NCBI RefSeq assembly: GCF_002906575.1
Contig: NZ_CP026309.1
Span: 3,720,001-3,784,000, forward strand
Direction: 5' to 3'
Source: Salinigranum rubrum
GTDB taxonomy: Archaea > Halobacteriota > Halobacteria > Halobacteriales > Haloferacaceae
Length of the DNA: 64,000 nt
Part shown: positions 7,831 to 16,337 of the stretch, one piece after another
How positions within the stretch are numbered: position 1 is the stretch's first letter
Layout of the letters: every line of letters starts with the position of its first letter
Notes under the pieces: generated by a model
What the model saw: the letters and a program-made list of their open reading frames with translations, nothing else
The model's database searches: none
Told to the model about the DNA's origin: nothing
Made by a program: the position numbers and the translations under genes

Positions 7831-9684
7831 TCACCCGTTCGAACCGCCGGACGCGGCCGCGACGTCGCGAGCGACGGGCGTGTGGAGCAGCGTCAACAGC
7901 GTGAACAGTTCCTGTGCGTGGTCCTCGCCCGCGAGGTGCGCGTCGAAGCACGCCTCCGCGCCGGAACGGGAGAGTTCGGGGACGCGTTCGAGCAGGTCGG
8001 CCCGTTCGTCGAGCGCCTCCCGAAAGTACGGTCGGTGACGGAGCACCGCCGCGGACGGTTCCCACGGGCCGTGCCCAAGGTCGGGCCGGGGCGACCCGTC
8101 CGCGCCGGTCACCTTCCGTCCGAGCGCGACGAGCGGTTCCGCGACGGCTGACCGGGGGAAGTCGTACGCGGGCGGGACGCCGCGTTCGGCGTGAGGGATG
8201 GCGGCGAGGGCGGGGTCCAGGGCGTGGACCGCGCGGTCGACGACGTTGTGGCGGACGTGGGTTCGGAGGGGCATCGACAGCGAGAGGTCGACGAGCCGCG
8301 AGTCGAACAGGGGGTTCCGGTGGGGGAGGTGCTGGCGGAGGCTGCGGAAGACGAACGACCCGCCCATGTTGGTCTGTGGGTGGACGTGGCTCCAGACGAA
8401 CAGTTCGACCGGGGACGGGTACGAGACGCCGTGGTGGAACACCTCCTCGCCACGCCAGTAAATCTCGTCGCGGAGCAGCGCGCGACCCGATTTCGGGGCC
8501 GACAGGTACGACGGCGGGTCGCGCGCCCACAGGTCGACGTAGTCGTCGACGGACGAACTCGCCCCCGCGAGCGGGAGCGAGACGCGACCGACCGGGAGGT
8601 CGAGGTGTCGGCGCGGGAGCCCCCAGCCCTTGAACAGGATGTCGGCGTACGTGGCGTCGACGACGACGTCGACCTCCTCTCTCACGCGGTCCATGAACAC
8701 CTCGGCGTACGCCTGGTCGAACCGCCCCGAGAAGTTCGACAGTCCCGGGTTCCGCTGCATCGACCGCTTCAGGTACTCCCGGTCGCGGTCGAGAAGCGCG
8801 AAGTCGACGTCGGCGGTCAGCGCCACCCGCTCGGCCGTGCGCGCCTCCCGGCTCATCCAGTTCGCGAGGTGGTAGGCGGTCGTCCGGTCTCTCGCCGCCT
8901 CGTCGAGCCCCGCGAGGACGAGCCGCGAGTCGCTCCCGCCGCTGAGGAAGACGCCGAGGTCGCCGTCGTCGGGGAGTCGGTCCGCGAGCGCCGCACGGAA
9001 CCGCCGCTCGAACTCCCGGACGAAGAACCCTCGGTCGCGGTCGACGGGTCGGTGTCTGGGTCGCCAGTACGGATGGGAATCGACCCCTGTCTCGGGGTCG
9101 TAGGCCGTGACCGCGGCCGGCGGCGCTCTCGACACGCCCTTCAGGGGCGTTCGGACCCCCATCGCGCGGGTGTAGACGCAGAACGCCTGGAGGGCGTTGG
9201 CGTCGAACCTCGGCGTCAGCCCGGGATACAACGCGAGCGCCTGCAGCGAGGAGGAGACGACGAGTGCGCCGTCACACACCGTGTAGTAGACGTCGTACGT
9301 GCCCAGTCGGTCCGTGAGAAGGGAGAGCGTCTCGTCGCTGCGGTCGTACGCGAGCGCGCAGAACTCACCGTTCAGGTCCGCGAGCGCCGCCGGTCCCTCG
9401 ACGGCGTACCGCTCGGCGACGAACGCGGCGCTCGACTCGTGGTCCGGTCGGGGGTGGTAGGCGCGTCCCTCGTCCGCGCCGTAGACGGTCCCCCAGAGCC
9501 ACACGAGGAGGTCGCCGTCGCGGACGCGGACCGGGCCACCCGGGTCGTCCGGTCGGCGGGCGTCGACGAGGTCCAGGCTGTCGGACTCGTAGCGGTCGAC
9601 GCGTTCGTCGCCGGTCCACAGGAGGCGGTCTCGCGTCGTCTCGGCGGCGTGTCCGTCGCCGACGACGGCGCAGAAGTCGACCAT
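7831..9684 (-). CDS. Asparagine synthase-like protein, N-terminal nucleophile displaced
   Basis: This is a 617-residue two-domain protein of the AsnB type. The C-terminal ATP-pyrophosphatase domain has the intact PP-loop SGGSDS (residues 248-253). The N-terminal Ntn glutaminase-like domain is recognisable (LNGEFCALAYD, TDRLGTYDVYY), but the protein begins MVDFCAVVGD, so the cysteine homologous to the essential residue 2 nucleophile is not at position 2. An alternative TTG start at 9711 would place a Cys at position 2, but adds nine residues unlike the family. Such proteins may use ammonia or act as amide-forming enzymes in capsule or secondary metabolite pathways rather than making asparagine. 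It precedes a SnoaL-like gene end by only 51 nt in the same orientation. Confidence 0.8.
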   Translation of the reverse strand: MVDFCAVVGDGHAAETTRDRLLWTGDERVDRYESDSLDLVDARRPDDPGGPVRVRDGDLLVWLWGTVYGADEGRAYHPRPDHESSAAFVAERYAVEGPAALADLNGEFCALAYDRSDETLSLLTDRLGTYDVYYTVCDGALVVSSSLQALALYPGLTPRFDANALQAFCVYTRAMGVRTPLKGVSRAPPAAVTAYDPETGVDSHPYWRPRHRPVDRDRGFFVREFERRFRAALADRLPDDGDLGVFLSGGSDSRLVLAGLDEAARDRTTAYHLANWMSREARTAERVALTADVDFALLDRDREYLKRSMQRNPGLSNFSGRFDQAYAEVFMDRVREEVDVVVDATYADILFKGWGLPRRHLDLPVGRVSLPLAGASSSVDDYVDLWARDPPSYLSAPKSGRALLRDEIYWRGEEVFHHGVSYPSPVELFVWSHVHPQTNMGGSFVFRSLRQHLPHRNPLFDSRLVDLSLSMPLRTHVRHNVVDRAVHALDPALAAIPHAERGVPPAYDFPRSAVAEPLVALGRKVTGADGSPRPDLGHGPWEPSAAVLRHRPYFREALDERADLLERVPELSRSGAEACFDAHLAGEDHAQELFTLLTLLHTPVARDVAAASGGSNG

Positions 9685-9735
9685 CGCTCGTTCGTCCAGT
9701 GCTGAGCACAAGAACGTGACGGCGTCGGTGTGCGA

Positions 9736-10104
9736 TTAGCCCTTCGCGTGCCACCACTCGCGGAACTCGACGCAGTCGCCCGCGACGAACCGGGCGGAGA
9801 GGACGCCGTCGAGGTCGACGGTCGTCGCGTCGCGGACGAACCGGGCCCGGAACCGTGCGATGCCCGTCGCCCGGTTGATGCTCTCGACGGTCGCGCGGAC
9901 GTCCGTCGCCTCCTGGGCGGCGGTCGTCTCCGTCCAGTACGCCCGGATGGCGTCGCGCCCGGCGAGCGGCTCGGTGAACGGCGTCTCGTGGTAGGTCGCG
10001 TCGGGGGCGAACAGCGCCGCGGCCGCGTCCGCGTCGCCGGTCTCCCACGCGGTCGCGTACTCGTCGAGCCAGGCACGGAACGTCCCGTGGTCGAGAGGAA
10101 CCAT
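9736..10104 (-). CDS. SnoaL-like / NTF2-fold protein
   Basis: This 122-residue protein has the cone-shaped NTF2/SnoaL fold pattern: a first helix with WLDEYATAWETGDADAAAALF, then DATYHETPF and later FREWWHAKG, with a central GRDAIRAYW segment. The family includes polyketide cyclases and steroid isomerases, but most members are uncharacterised. I chose the ATG at 10104 (MVPLDHGTFRAW) over a start eight codons upstream that adds unconserved sequence. It sits between the asparagine-synthase-like gene and the lycopene-cyclase-domain gene, all on the minus strand, though gaps of 51 and 63 nt leave operon membership open. Confidence 0.75.
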   Translation of the reverse strand: MVPLDHGTFRAWLDEYATAWETGDADAAAALFAPDATYHETPFTEPLAGRDAIRAYWTETTAAQEATDVRATVESINRATGIARFRARFVRDATTVDLDGVLSARFVAGDCVEFREWWHAKG

Positions 10105-10167
10105 GATGGCAGTACACCGACCAGACACAAAAGCCTCTACCCGGGTCGCTCTCCACGGGAGCCCGAG

Positions 10168-10476
10168 TCACTCGTCCTCGACGCGCCGGAGCGACTCGTG
10201 CGTGCCGACGACCATCGCCGGGACGACGAGCATGAAGACGTGCTCTTCGACGGGGATACCCAGGAACTCGACGCCCGTCCGGAGCGGGATGGCGAACACA
10301 CCGACTTCGAGGGTGTACCAGTCCCAGAGGTACGCGAAGGGGTAGAGAACGAGCGTCGTCCGGGCCGCCGCGCGGAAGGCGTCGGCGTACCACAGCAGAC
10401 AGAGCGCGACACAGCCCCAGAGAAGCTCCGTCGCCAGATACGTGTACGGGCCGAGGACGCCGATGTCGGGGATCAT
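10168..10476 (-). CDS. Lycopene cyclase domain protein (single repeat)
   Basis: This 102-residue membrane protein corresponds to one half of the CrtYcd-type lycopene cyclase, the cyclase class of archaea and actinobacteria. It has three helices and the conserved EEHVFML motif (the family's catalytic-region glutamates lie in a PxEE sequence; here GIPVEEH). YTYLATELLWG opens the domain. Full archaeal cyclases contain two such repeats in one chain, so a single-domain protein would need to form a dimer, as CrtYc and CrtYd do in actinobacteria. It overlaps the upstream UbiA gene by four bases (ATGA), implying translational coupling. The product could be a C40 or C50 carotenoid-ring enzyme or a relative with another isoprenoid substrate. 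Confidence 0.78.
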   Translation of the reverse strand: MIPDIGVLGPYTYLATELLWGCVALCLLWYADAFRAAARTTLVLYPFAYLWDWYTLEVGVFAIPLRTGVEFLGIPVEEHVFMLVVPAMVVGTHESLRRVEDE

Positions 10477-11339
10477 CTGAACCCCACGAGCGGGCGGAAC
10501 CAGACCGCGACCACGAGCACCGCGAGGAACAGGTACGACCCCCGGACGAGCAGCATCGTCGCGAGGCGGTCGTCGTCGCCGGCGCGACGGGCGACCCACG
10601 CGACGGCACCGAACGCGACCACCGCGCCGACGGACGAGGGCGGGAAGACGCCGACGAGGGCGAAGCCGACCACGCCCGCGAGGCCGACGAGCATCAGTCC
10701 GTACGCGACCTGCCGTGCCCGGGTGCGGCCGAGGACGACGGCGACGGTCCGCTTCCCGATGGAGCGGTCGTACGCGTAGTCGGTCGCGTCGTCGACCACC
10801 TTGATGCCGGCGAGGATGACGACGAAGACGGCGGCGAACGCCACGACGGTGACCGAGAGCGACCGTACCTGAACGTAGTGGCCGCCGAGCAGCGCGAAGC
10901 CGATGCCGACCGGATAGCCGAGGGTCGCCGTCACGGGATGTGTGTCCAGTTGGGGCGCGTGGAGGTAGCCCACGAGCCACCCCGGGAGACAGAGCACGAC
11001 GGCGACGAGGTCGACGGCGAGGCCGATGACGGCGGTGCCGACGGCGAACCCGAGCGTCGAGAGGGCGAGCGCGGAGCGACAGCCGCGTTCGGTGAGCGGG
11101 TGGTCGTCGTCCTCCGCTCGAACGTAGAAGTCGACGTAGCCGTCCTTCACGTGCGCCGTGTACAGCGCGCAGAAGACGACTGACAGGTGAACGAACGCGA
11201 GTCCGTCGACCCCCTCACGGGTGAGCACCGCGCCGAACGCGCTCGCGGCCAGCGGGGGGAGCATGAACACCGGATGGACCTGCGAGGCGAAGGCCCGCAG
11301 GACCGCGTTCGGTCCGGAGCCGTGTCGTGCGAGAGACAT
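10473..11339 (-). CDS. UbiA-family prenyltransferase
   Basis: This 288-residue polytopic membrane protein carries the two acidic UbiA motifs: VKDGYVDFYVRAEDDD near residue 70 and DDATDYAYDRSIGKRT near 195, which bind Mg-prenyl diphosphate. About eight to nine membrane helices are visible. UbiA enzymes attach isoprenoid chains to aromatic, lipid or carotenoid acceptors. Coupling to a lycopene cyclase domain gene resembles actinobacterial carotenoid clusters (CrtEb with CrtYe/YfYg-type cyclases), so a role in carotenoid elongation/cyclisation is attractive but unproven. I chose ATG 11339 (MSLARHG); in-frame starts at 11360 and 11378 are possible. No phytoene synthase or desaturase is nearby. 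Confidence 0.8.
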   Translation of the reverse strand: MSLARHGSGPNAVLRAFASQVHPVFMLPPLAASAFGAVLTREGVDGLAFVHLSVVFCALYTAHVKDGYVDFYVRAEDDDHPLTERGCRSALALSTLGFAVGTAVIGLAVDLVAVVLCLPGWLVGYLHAPQLDTHPVTATLGYPVGIGFALLGGHYVQVRSLSVTVVAFAAVFVVILAGIKVVDDATDYAYDRSIGKRTVAVVLGRTRARQVAYGLMLVGLAGVVGFALVGVFPPSSVGAVVAFGAVAWVARRAGDDDRLATMLLVRGSYLFLAVLVVAVWFRPLVGFR

Positions 11340-11422
11340 ATCCGTGATAAGAATACGCATGTCATAGTCGTTTGCCACGCCGGCGACGACCCGTCTGGAG
11401 AGCGACCGCCGACGGGCGGCAG

Positions 11423-11429
11423 TTTATAT
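11423..11429 (+). promoter_or_regulatory. TATA box for zinc-ribbon gene
   Basis: TTTATAT lies 25-31 nt before the ATG at 11454 in GC-rich surroundings, the spacing expected for a leaderless haloarchaeal transcript. Confidence 0.6.
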
Positions 11430-11453
11430 GTGTCCGCGTGGCGAACGGCCCGT

Positions 11454-11861
11454 ATGGACTGCCCCGAGTGTGGAGCGCCGCTCGCAACGTACCGCCTCGG
11501 CGACCGCGAGGCACCCGTCTGCGAGCGGTGTGGACACGTCGGCATCGAGGCGGAACACCGCGGCGCACGGGCACGCGTCGAGTCGTGGAGCGAGGCGCTC
11601 AGGCGCTTCTACGGGACGGAGACGACCGACGAGGACCTGACCGTTCCCGTGCGTGCGGCCGACTGGGGCGACTCCACACCCCGTCGGCGCGTCGAGACGT
11701 GGACCGAGGCGCTCGAACGGTTCTACGGCGGCGGGGACGGAGCGGAAGCGAACGGCGGCACCGGGGAGACGGACGCGGAACGGGAGGCGCCGACACCGGT
11801 GACGTTCGACGGAACGCCCGCGGTGCGCCGTGCGGAGTCGGGGTCGGGAGCGTCCGAGTGA
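11454..11861 (+). CDS. Haloarchaeal zinc-ribbon protein with internal duplication
   Basis: This 135-residue protein begins with a small zinc ribbon, CPECGAPLATYRL then CERCGH (two CxxC knuckles within the first 30 residues). It then contains two related segments, RVESWSEALRRFYG (about 44-57) and RVETWTEALERFYG (about 80-93), separated by an acidic linker, and ends in a disordered acidic tail. The duplicated W-EAL-RFYG helix looks like a short protein-binding or dimerisation unit. I do not recognise a function; small zinc-ribbon proteins of this sort are abundant in haloarchaea. The start is fixed by the TATA box 25 nt upstream. It is divergent from the UbiA gene. Confidence 0.75.
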   Translation: MDCPECGAPLATYRLGDREAPVCERCGHVGIEAEHRGARARVESWSEALRRFYGTETTDEDLTVPVRAADWGDSTPRRRVETWTEALERFYGGGDGAEANGGTGETDAEREAPTPVTFDGTPAVRRAESGSGASE

Positions 11862-11994
11862 GCGCCGCCGCTCCGGCCTGAAGCGTCGAAAGAATCGAGG
11901 AAGTGAGTCGAGGGGCTGATACGGCCCGTTGTCGGTCGTTCGGCTGTCGCCATCCCGAGGCGGCGACGACCGGAACACAGGACAACCGACCGTC

Positions 11995-13005
11995 TCAGTC
12001 TTCGCTCGGGGCGGCCGCCGTCTGCTGTTCCTCCTCGGAACGGGCGGCGACGAGTGAACCGCGCGCGACGCTGTAGAGCGGCTCCTCGGGCGTCCGAACG
12101 TCGCTGATGGAGAACGGGATGGGCGCGTCGCGGAGGTGGTCCTCGAAGAGTTTCTCGAACCCGTCCGGCGAGGACGTGCCGCCGGTGACGACCACGGGAA
12201 CGTCGAGGCCTTCCTCGACGTCCTCCTCGTCGACCTCCCGCGAGATGTTCTTGATGACGTAGTCGAGGAGGTTCTCGTAGTAGATGGCGAGCGCGCCCTC
12301 GACGCCGCCGACGTCGGTCGTGAAGTCGAGTTCGAAGCCGTCCTCCTTGATGGAGGTGACCTTGTCGACCGGCGTTCCGGTGGCGTGGGCGGTCTGTTCG
12401 TCGATCCAATCACCGCCGCGGGCGATGGAGAACTTCATCACCGGAACGGCGTAGTACGCGAGGCAGACGTTCGTCATGCCCGCACCGAACGAGACGCCGA
12501 GGCCGGTGAAGTTGTGATCGGCGAGTTCCGAGTAGATGACCGCCATCCCCTCGTTGATCGGTTCGGGGTCGTATCCGATGTCGCCGAGCATCGATTCGAG
12601 CGTCTTCTCGTGGTACAGCGTGTTGAGCTTCGAGTCGATGGGGTCCGCGGGCGACGAGAAGAACAGGCGCTCGCCGTCGTAGGCGGGTTCGCCGACCACC
12701 TGTTCGGTGATGAGCTTGATCATCGGAATCGCCGATGACTCGTCCGACGAGAGGATGCCCTGGCTCATCGGGCGCCGCGTCTCGCGGTTGAAGATGTTCG
12801 CGAAGTTCAGCGCGTCGTCGCCGACGACGTACACCTGGTCGCCCTTGCGGATGTGGAGTACGTCACTCCGCGAGAGCATCTGGTCCGCCATGTCGCTGTA
12901 CTCGATCTCCACGAAGGAGTTGCGCTGCTGAACGAACACCGTCTCCGCCTCTTCCTGCTGGCCGGAGATGATGTTCATCGTGCCGACGTCAAGGCCCTTT
13001 GCCAT
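11995..13005 (-). CDS. Actin-family cytoskeletal ATPase, salactin type
   Basis: This 336-residue protein has the bipartite actin fold. Phosphate-1-like start is [10 protein letters not shown], the connecting region and phosphate-2 loop are [18 protein letters not shown], and the adenosine loop is [13 protein letters not shown]. The sequence closely fits the haloarchaeal actin homologue characterised in Halobacterium salinarum as salactin, a dynamically unstable polar filament involved in chromosome inheritance when phosphate is limiting. The acidic, poly-Glu C terminus (ARSEEEQQ) is unstructured. ATG 13005 follows a CATTTATCAC TATA-like element about 24-33 nt upstream. It is a single gene flanked by a divergently placed region and a convergent zinc-ribbon gene. 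Confidence 0.88.
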   Translation of the reverse strand: MAKGLDVGTMNIISGQQEEAETVFVQQRNSFVEIEYSDMADQMLSRSDVLHIRKGDQVYVVGDDALNFANIFNRETRRPMSQGILSSDESSAIPMIKLITEQVVGEPAYDGERLFFSSPADPIDSKLNTLYHEKTLESMLGDIGYDPEPINEGMAVIYSELADHNFTGLGVSFGAGMTNVCLAYYAVPVMKFSIARGGDWIDEQTAHATGTPVDKVTSIKEDGFELDFTTDVGGVEGALAIYYENLLDYVIKNISREVDEEDVEEGLDVPVVVTGGTSSPDGFEKLFEDHLRDAPIPFSISDVRTPEEPLYSVARGSLVAARSEEEQQTAAAPSED

Positions 13006-13230
13006 AGTTCGACACGTTCAAGGATCGTGATAAATGATTCCCCCTGGATATCACCTGTGAAAACGTCTGACGGCATCGCCCTCATAAATCACGTATAAAA
13101 CCTATTTAAAAGCGCGTTCTCGAAACACGGGTACAGAAGGGGTGTCGAGATGTCGAGCGTTCGCCGGGCGAGAAGTCGTATTCAGAATCGAGAGCTCGAA
13201 GAGGTGACGGACCGCGTTCGACCGAGAGAG

Positions 13231-14135
13231 TCAGGAGAAGATGTTCCGCAGTCGGTCGACGACGCCCTCGCCGTCGGTCGCAATCTCCTCGGCAGCCTGC
13301 TTCTCACGGAGCGCGCGGAGCGCGGCCGTCTGGTCGTCGGTCGTCTGGGTGCTGCGTTCCTCCTTCGTCTCGCCGCCACGGAGCCCCTTCATCGCGTTGA
13401 CCGCGTCGTCGACGTTCCTCCCCGAACTGCGGACGGTCTTCGCCTCGACCTCCGCGACGTTCGAACTGTCGATGTCGTCGAAGGCGTCGGTGTTCAGCTT
13501 CAGTCGCTTCGTCTTCATCTTGTCGACGCCGCCCCACGACAGTTCGGAGTCGGCCATCGCCTCGTCGATGTCGCGCCGGACCTGTTCGTCCGTGACGGTC
13601 TCGGCCACGCTCTCACCGCCGGACTCGACGACCTCGCGCTCGACGATGCGTTCCGTCTTCGAGGCTCGGTGGACGTGGTGGCCGACCAGCGCGGCGCCCG
13701 TCGCGCCGATGACGACGACGATGCCGAGCGCGTAGACGGCGACGACCTGTCCGCTCCGGTCGGAGCCGACGACGTTCCAGGCGTACGGGTACGAGGCCGA
13801 GAAGAGGCCGACGCCGACGAGACAGACCGCGGTGCCGGCCGCCGCGGCGTAGAGCGCCTTGCGGTCGACCGGGAGGAGTACGGTCACACCGAGCAACAGC
13901 GCCGGCAACCCGACGGCGCCGGCGGCACCGGCGAGTTCGCGCAGCGTGTACCGGAAGAGGTCGTCCGGCGGCACCGTCGCGCTCGCGAGAAAGACCACGA
14001 TCCCGATGAGCGCCAGGGCGATGCCACCGAAGAACAGTCCGAACCCCCGTAGACGGTTCGTTCGGCCTCCGGCGGCCCGACGTACCGTCGGTACAACCCG
14101 AGGAGGAGGTTTTCGTCGGCCTGGTTCGCGTCCAT
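13231..14135 (-). CDS. Haloarchaeal membrane protein with cytoplasmic tail, frameshifted
   Basis: Two overlapping frames make one protein of about 301 residues. The N terminus MDANQADENLLLGLYRRYVG (from ATG 14135) runs into the first membrane helix FGLFFGGIALALIGIVVFL only if one G is added to the five-G run (complement of 14044-14048). The rest has four hydrophobic segments, then a charged tail with SKTERIVEREVVE and a C-terminal helix ending VDRLRNIFS. The open frame without correction starts at a GTG (13998) in the middle of the first helix, which would be an unlikely start. I recognise it only as a conserved haloarchaeal hypothetical membrane protein. The shift is probably a consensus error, since three other genes here show the same defect. 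Confidence 0.72.
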
Positions 14136-14327
14136 GGGCCCGGTACAGACTCCTCCCACAATACTGTTAGCCTTCGACTATCATAGCTCGTAATGGGAAC
14201 GAGAACACGAAGGCTGCGTTCGAGACTAGAGAATCACGGATGGTACGGCGCGTCAGTTCCGAGCGGAGCAACCCCTCGCGTGGGATGAGAAGGCTTACAA
14301 CTCGATACACAGAGGGCGTGATACGAG

Positions 14328-15662
14328 ATGACCCGCTCGACCCGAACGGCCAACCTCCTCCTTCTCGCGGCCTGCGTCGTCCTCGTCGTCCCACTGGGCG
14401 CGAGCGCCGTGACGGCCCCGACCATCGGGGCCACCGACACCGCCTCGGAAAGCGACGGCCCGTCGCGGACGCTCGTCGGCTCACAGGGCGGCGGCCCCGG
14501 CCTCCACGAGGACGGCAGCGTCTACTTGCTCTCGGGATCAGAGATAGTGTGGCGGGAGGGGTCGGCCGACTCGTACTTCGACGTGACGTACGTCTCCGAG
14601 GAGCGCGTCCTCGCGGGGTTCATGCACTCGGGCTACACCGACTGCGGCCCCTACGAGTCGCCGTGTACCCACACCGGCTACCGCGTCATCGACCCCTCGG
14701 GTGCCGAACCGACGGTCGAATCGGAGTACTCCTTCCCCGTCCGAACGAGGGTGAACAGCGAGGTTCACGACGTCGAGCCGCTCCCCTCGGGCGAACTCGT
14801 CATGAGCGACATGGAGCACGAGCGGATATTCACCGTCAACGAGGCCGGCGAGGAGACGTGGGAGTGGCGCGCGAGCGGCTTCTACGACGCGCCCGACGAC
14901 CCCACCCGGCGCGACTGGCTCCACATCAACGACGTCGATTACCTGGGAGACGACCGGTTTCTGGTATCGGTCCGCAACGCGAACCAACTCGTCGTCGTCG
15001 AGCGCGGCGCTGGCGTGGTGGAAGTAATCAACGAGGACAGAGAGCGAAGTGACGACGACGACTGCACCCAGTTCGACCAGCTTCAGGACACCGACGGCGA
15101 CGACGACGTCCGCTGTGGCGACCCCGACCTCTTAGACCACCAGCACAACCCGCAGTGGCTCGGCGAGGGCGCCGTCCTCGTCGCGGACTCGGAGAACAAC
15201 CGGATCGTCGAACTTCACCGTACCGAGTCGGGCGAGTGGGAGGAGGCGTGGGTCCTCCGACAGGCCGAGGGCGTGACGTTCTCGTGGCCGCGCGACGCCG
15301 ACCGCCTCCCCAACGGCAACACGCTCGTCACCGACTCCGCGAACCAGCGGATCGTCGAGGTGAACGAGTCGGGCGAGACGGTGTGGAGCTACCGGACGCC
15401 GCTCATCCCCTACGAGGCCGAGCGCCTCCCCGAGGGCGAGACCGTCGGTGCCCGGCTGTACGGGACTCCCGGCGACACCTCCACGGAGGGCGAGATACCG
15501 GTGCTCACCTCCCTCCTCCAGATCATCCGGACGAGCGTCCCCATCCCGTTCTGGATCTCCGAACTCCACGTCGCGACGACGCTCCTCGCCCTCCTCCTCG
15601 GTCTGGCCGGCGGCGGCGTTCACCTGCGGACGTGGGCCGCGGGTCGATGGAGTCGGGGCTGA
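14328..15662 (+). CDS. Arylsulfotransferase (ASST)-like secreted beta-propeller protein
   Basis: This 444-residue protein has a Sec-type signal peptide (TANLLLLAACVVLVVPLGAS) and a C-terminal hydrophobic anchor (LHVATTLLALLLGLAGGG). Between them lie repeated propeller strands such as HDVEPLPSGELVMSDMEHER, HNPQWLGEGAVLVADSENNR and DADRLPNGNTLVTDSANQR. Haloarchaeal proteins of this layout are annotated as aryl-sulfate sulfotransferases by similarity of the propeller, but the bacterial active-site histidine set cannot be confirmed by eye, so sulfotransfer is only a possibility. The extracellular region contains paired cysteines (CGPYESPC) that may form a disulfide. It starts at ATG 14328 with gcttacaact as a likely TATA element about 32-41 nt upstream. 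Confidence 0.72.
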   Translation: MTRSTRTANLLLLAACVVLVVPLGASAVTAPTIGATDTASESDGPSRTLVGSQGGGPGLHEDGSVYLLSGSEIVWREGSADSYFDVTYVSEERVLAGFMHSGYTDCGPYESPCTHTGYRVIDPSGAEPTVESEYSFPVRTRVNSEVHDVEPLPSGELVMSDMEHERIFTVNEAGEETWEWRASGFYDAPDDPTRRDWLHINDVDYLGDDRFLVSVRNANQLVVVERGAGVVEVINEDRERSDDDDCTQFDQLQDTDGDDDVRCGDPDLLDHQHNPQWLGEGAVLVADSENNRIVELHRTESGEWEEAWVLRQAEGVTFSWPRDADRLPNGNTLVTDSANQRIVEVNESGETVWSYRTPLIPYEAERLPEGETVGARLYGTPGDTSTEGEIPVLTSLLQIIRTSVPIPFWISELHVATTLLALLLGLAGGGVHLRTWAAGRWSRG

Positions 15663-15719
15663 CGCTCCCACGCGACCCCGGATGAACACGCCTTTGCCGA
15701 CGCCTTCCCCCCACCGAGT

Positions 15720-16334
15720 ATGGACCGCGAGAGCAAGGACGGCGGGACGGGGACGCCCGACACTGACGGCCTCGCGTGGGAGCTTCTGGACTCGGCCATC
15801 GACTACTCCTGTCCGGGCTTCGACGTTCGCCGCGACGACGTCCGCCTCCCTGACGGCACCGAGACGGACTACCACTACGTCGACGAACCGCCCGCGGTGG
15901 TCGTCCTCCCGTTCGTCGCAGGGAGAGAAAAAGAGCGCGAGGAGGGTGAGGAACTCGTCGTCATCGAGGAGTGGCGGCAGGCGGTCGGACGGGTGAGTCG
16001 TGGCCTCCCCGCCGGAACCACGGAACCGGACGACGACGACCTCGCCGACGCGGCCCGCCGCGAACTGACCGAAGAGACCGGGTACGAGGCCGGCACGGTC
16101 GAACCGCTCCTCAGTTCCGAGCCGATAAACGGCGTCGCCAACGCCGTCCACCACTACTTCGTCGCCCGCGACTGCACGCCGACGGGCGAGCAAGAGCTCG
16201 ATTTCAACGAGAGCATCCGCGTCTCGACGGCACCCTACGACGACCTCCTCGCGCAGGCGCTCGACGGGAGTGTTAGAGACGGCCGGACGCTGCTGGGCGT
16301 GTTCGCGTACGAACTCCACGGTCGCGGCGAGTGA
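15720..16334 (+). CDS. Nudix hydrolase (ADP-ribose pyrophosphatase-like)
   Basis: This 204-residue protein contains a Nudix box, AGTTEPDDDDLADAARRELT followed by EETGYEAG, in which the RELxEETGY half is perfect. The first glutamate position is occupied by Asp, and the spacing is one residue longer than the canonical G-x5-E-x7-REUxEExGU. An EEWRQAVGR strand just before it matches ADP-ribose pyrophosphatase relatives. The expected reaction is hydrolysis of a nucleoside diphosphate linked to another moiety, releasing a monophosphate. The gene follows the ASST-like gene by 57 nt and converges with the surface protein gene. Confidence 0.85.
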   Translation: MDRESKDGGTGTPDTDGLAWELLDSAIDYSCPGFDVRRDDVRLPDGTETDYHYVDEPPAVVVLPFVAGREKEREEGEELVVIEEWRQAVGRVSRGLPAGTTEPDDDDLADAARRELTEETGYEAGTVEPLLSSEPINGVANAVHHYFVARDCTPTGEQELDFNESIRVSTAPYDDLLAQALDGSVRDGRTLLGVFAYELHGRGE

Positions 16335-16337
16335 CGG

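Noticed and set aside
8191-9705. Long plus-strand frame opposite the asparagine-synthase-like gene
   Set aside because: It is an antisense shadow: its composition (Glu/Arg/Val-rich) mirrors the complement of the genuine gene, which has the PP-loop and other motifs.
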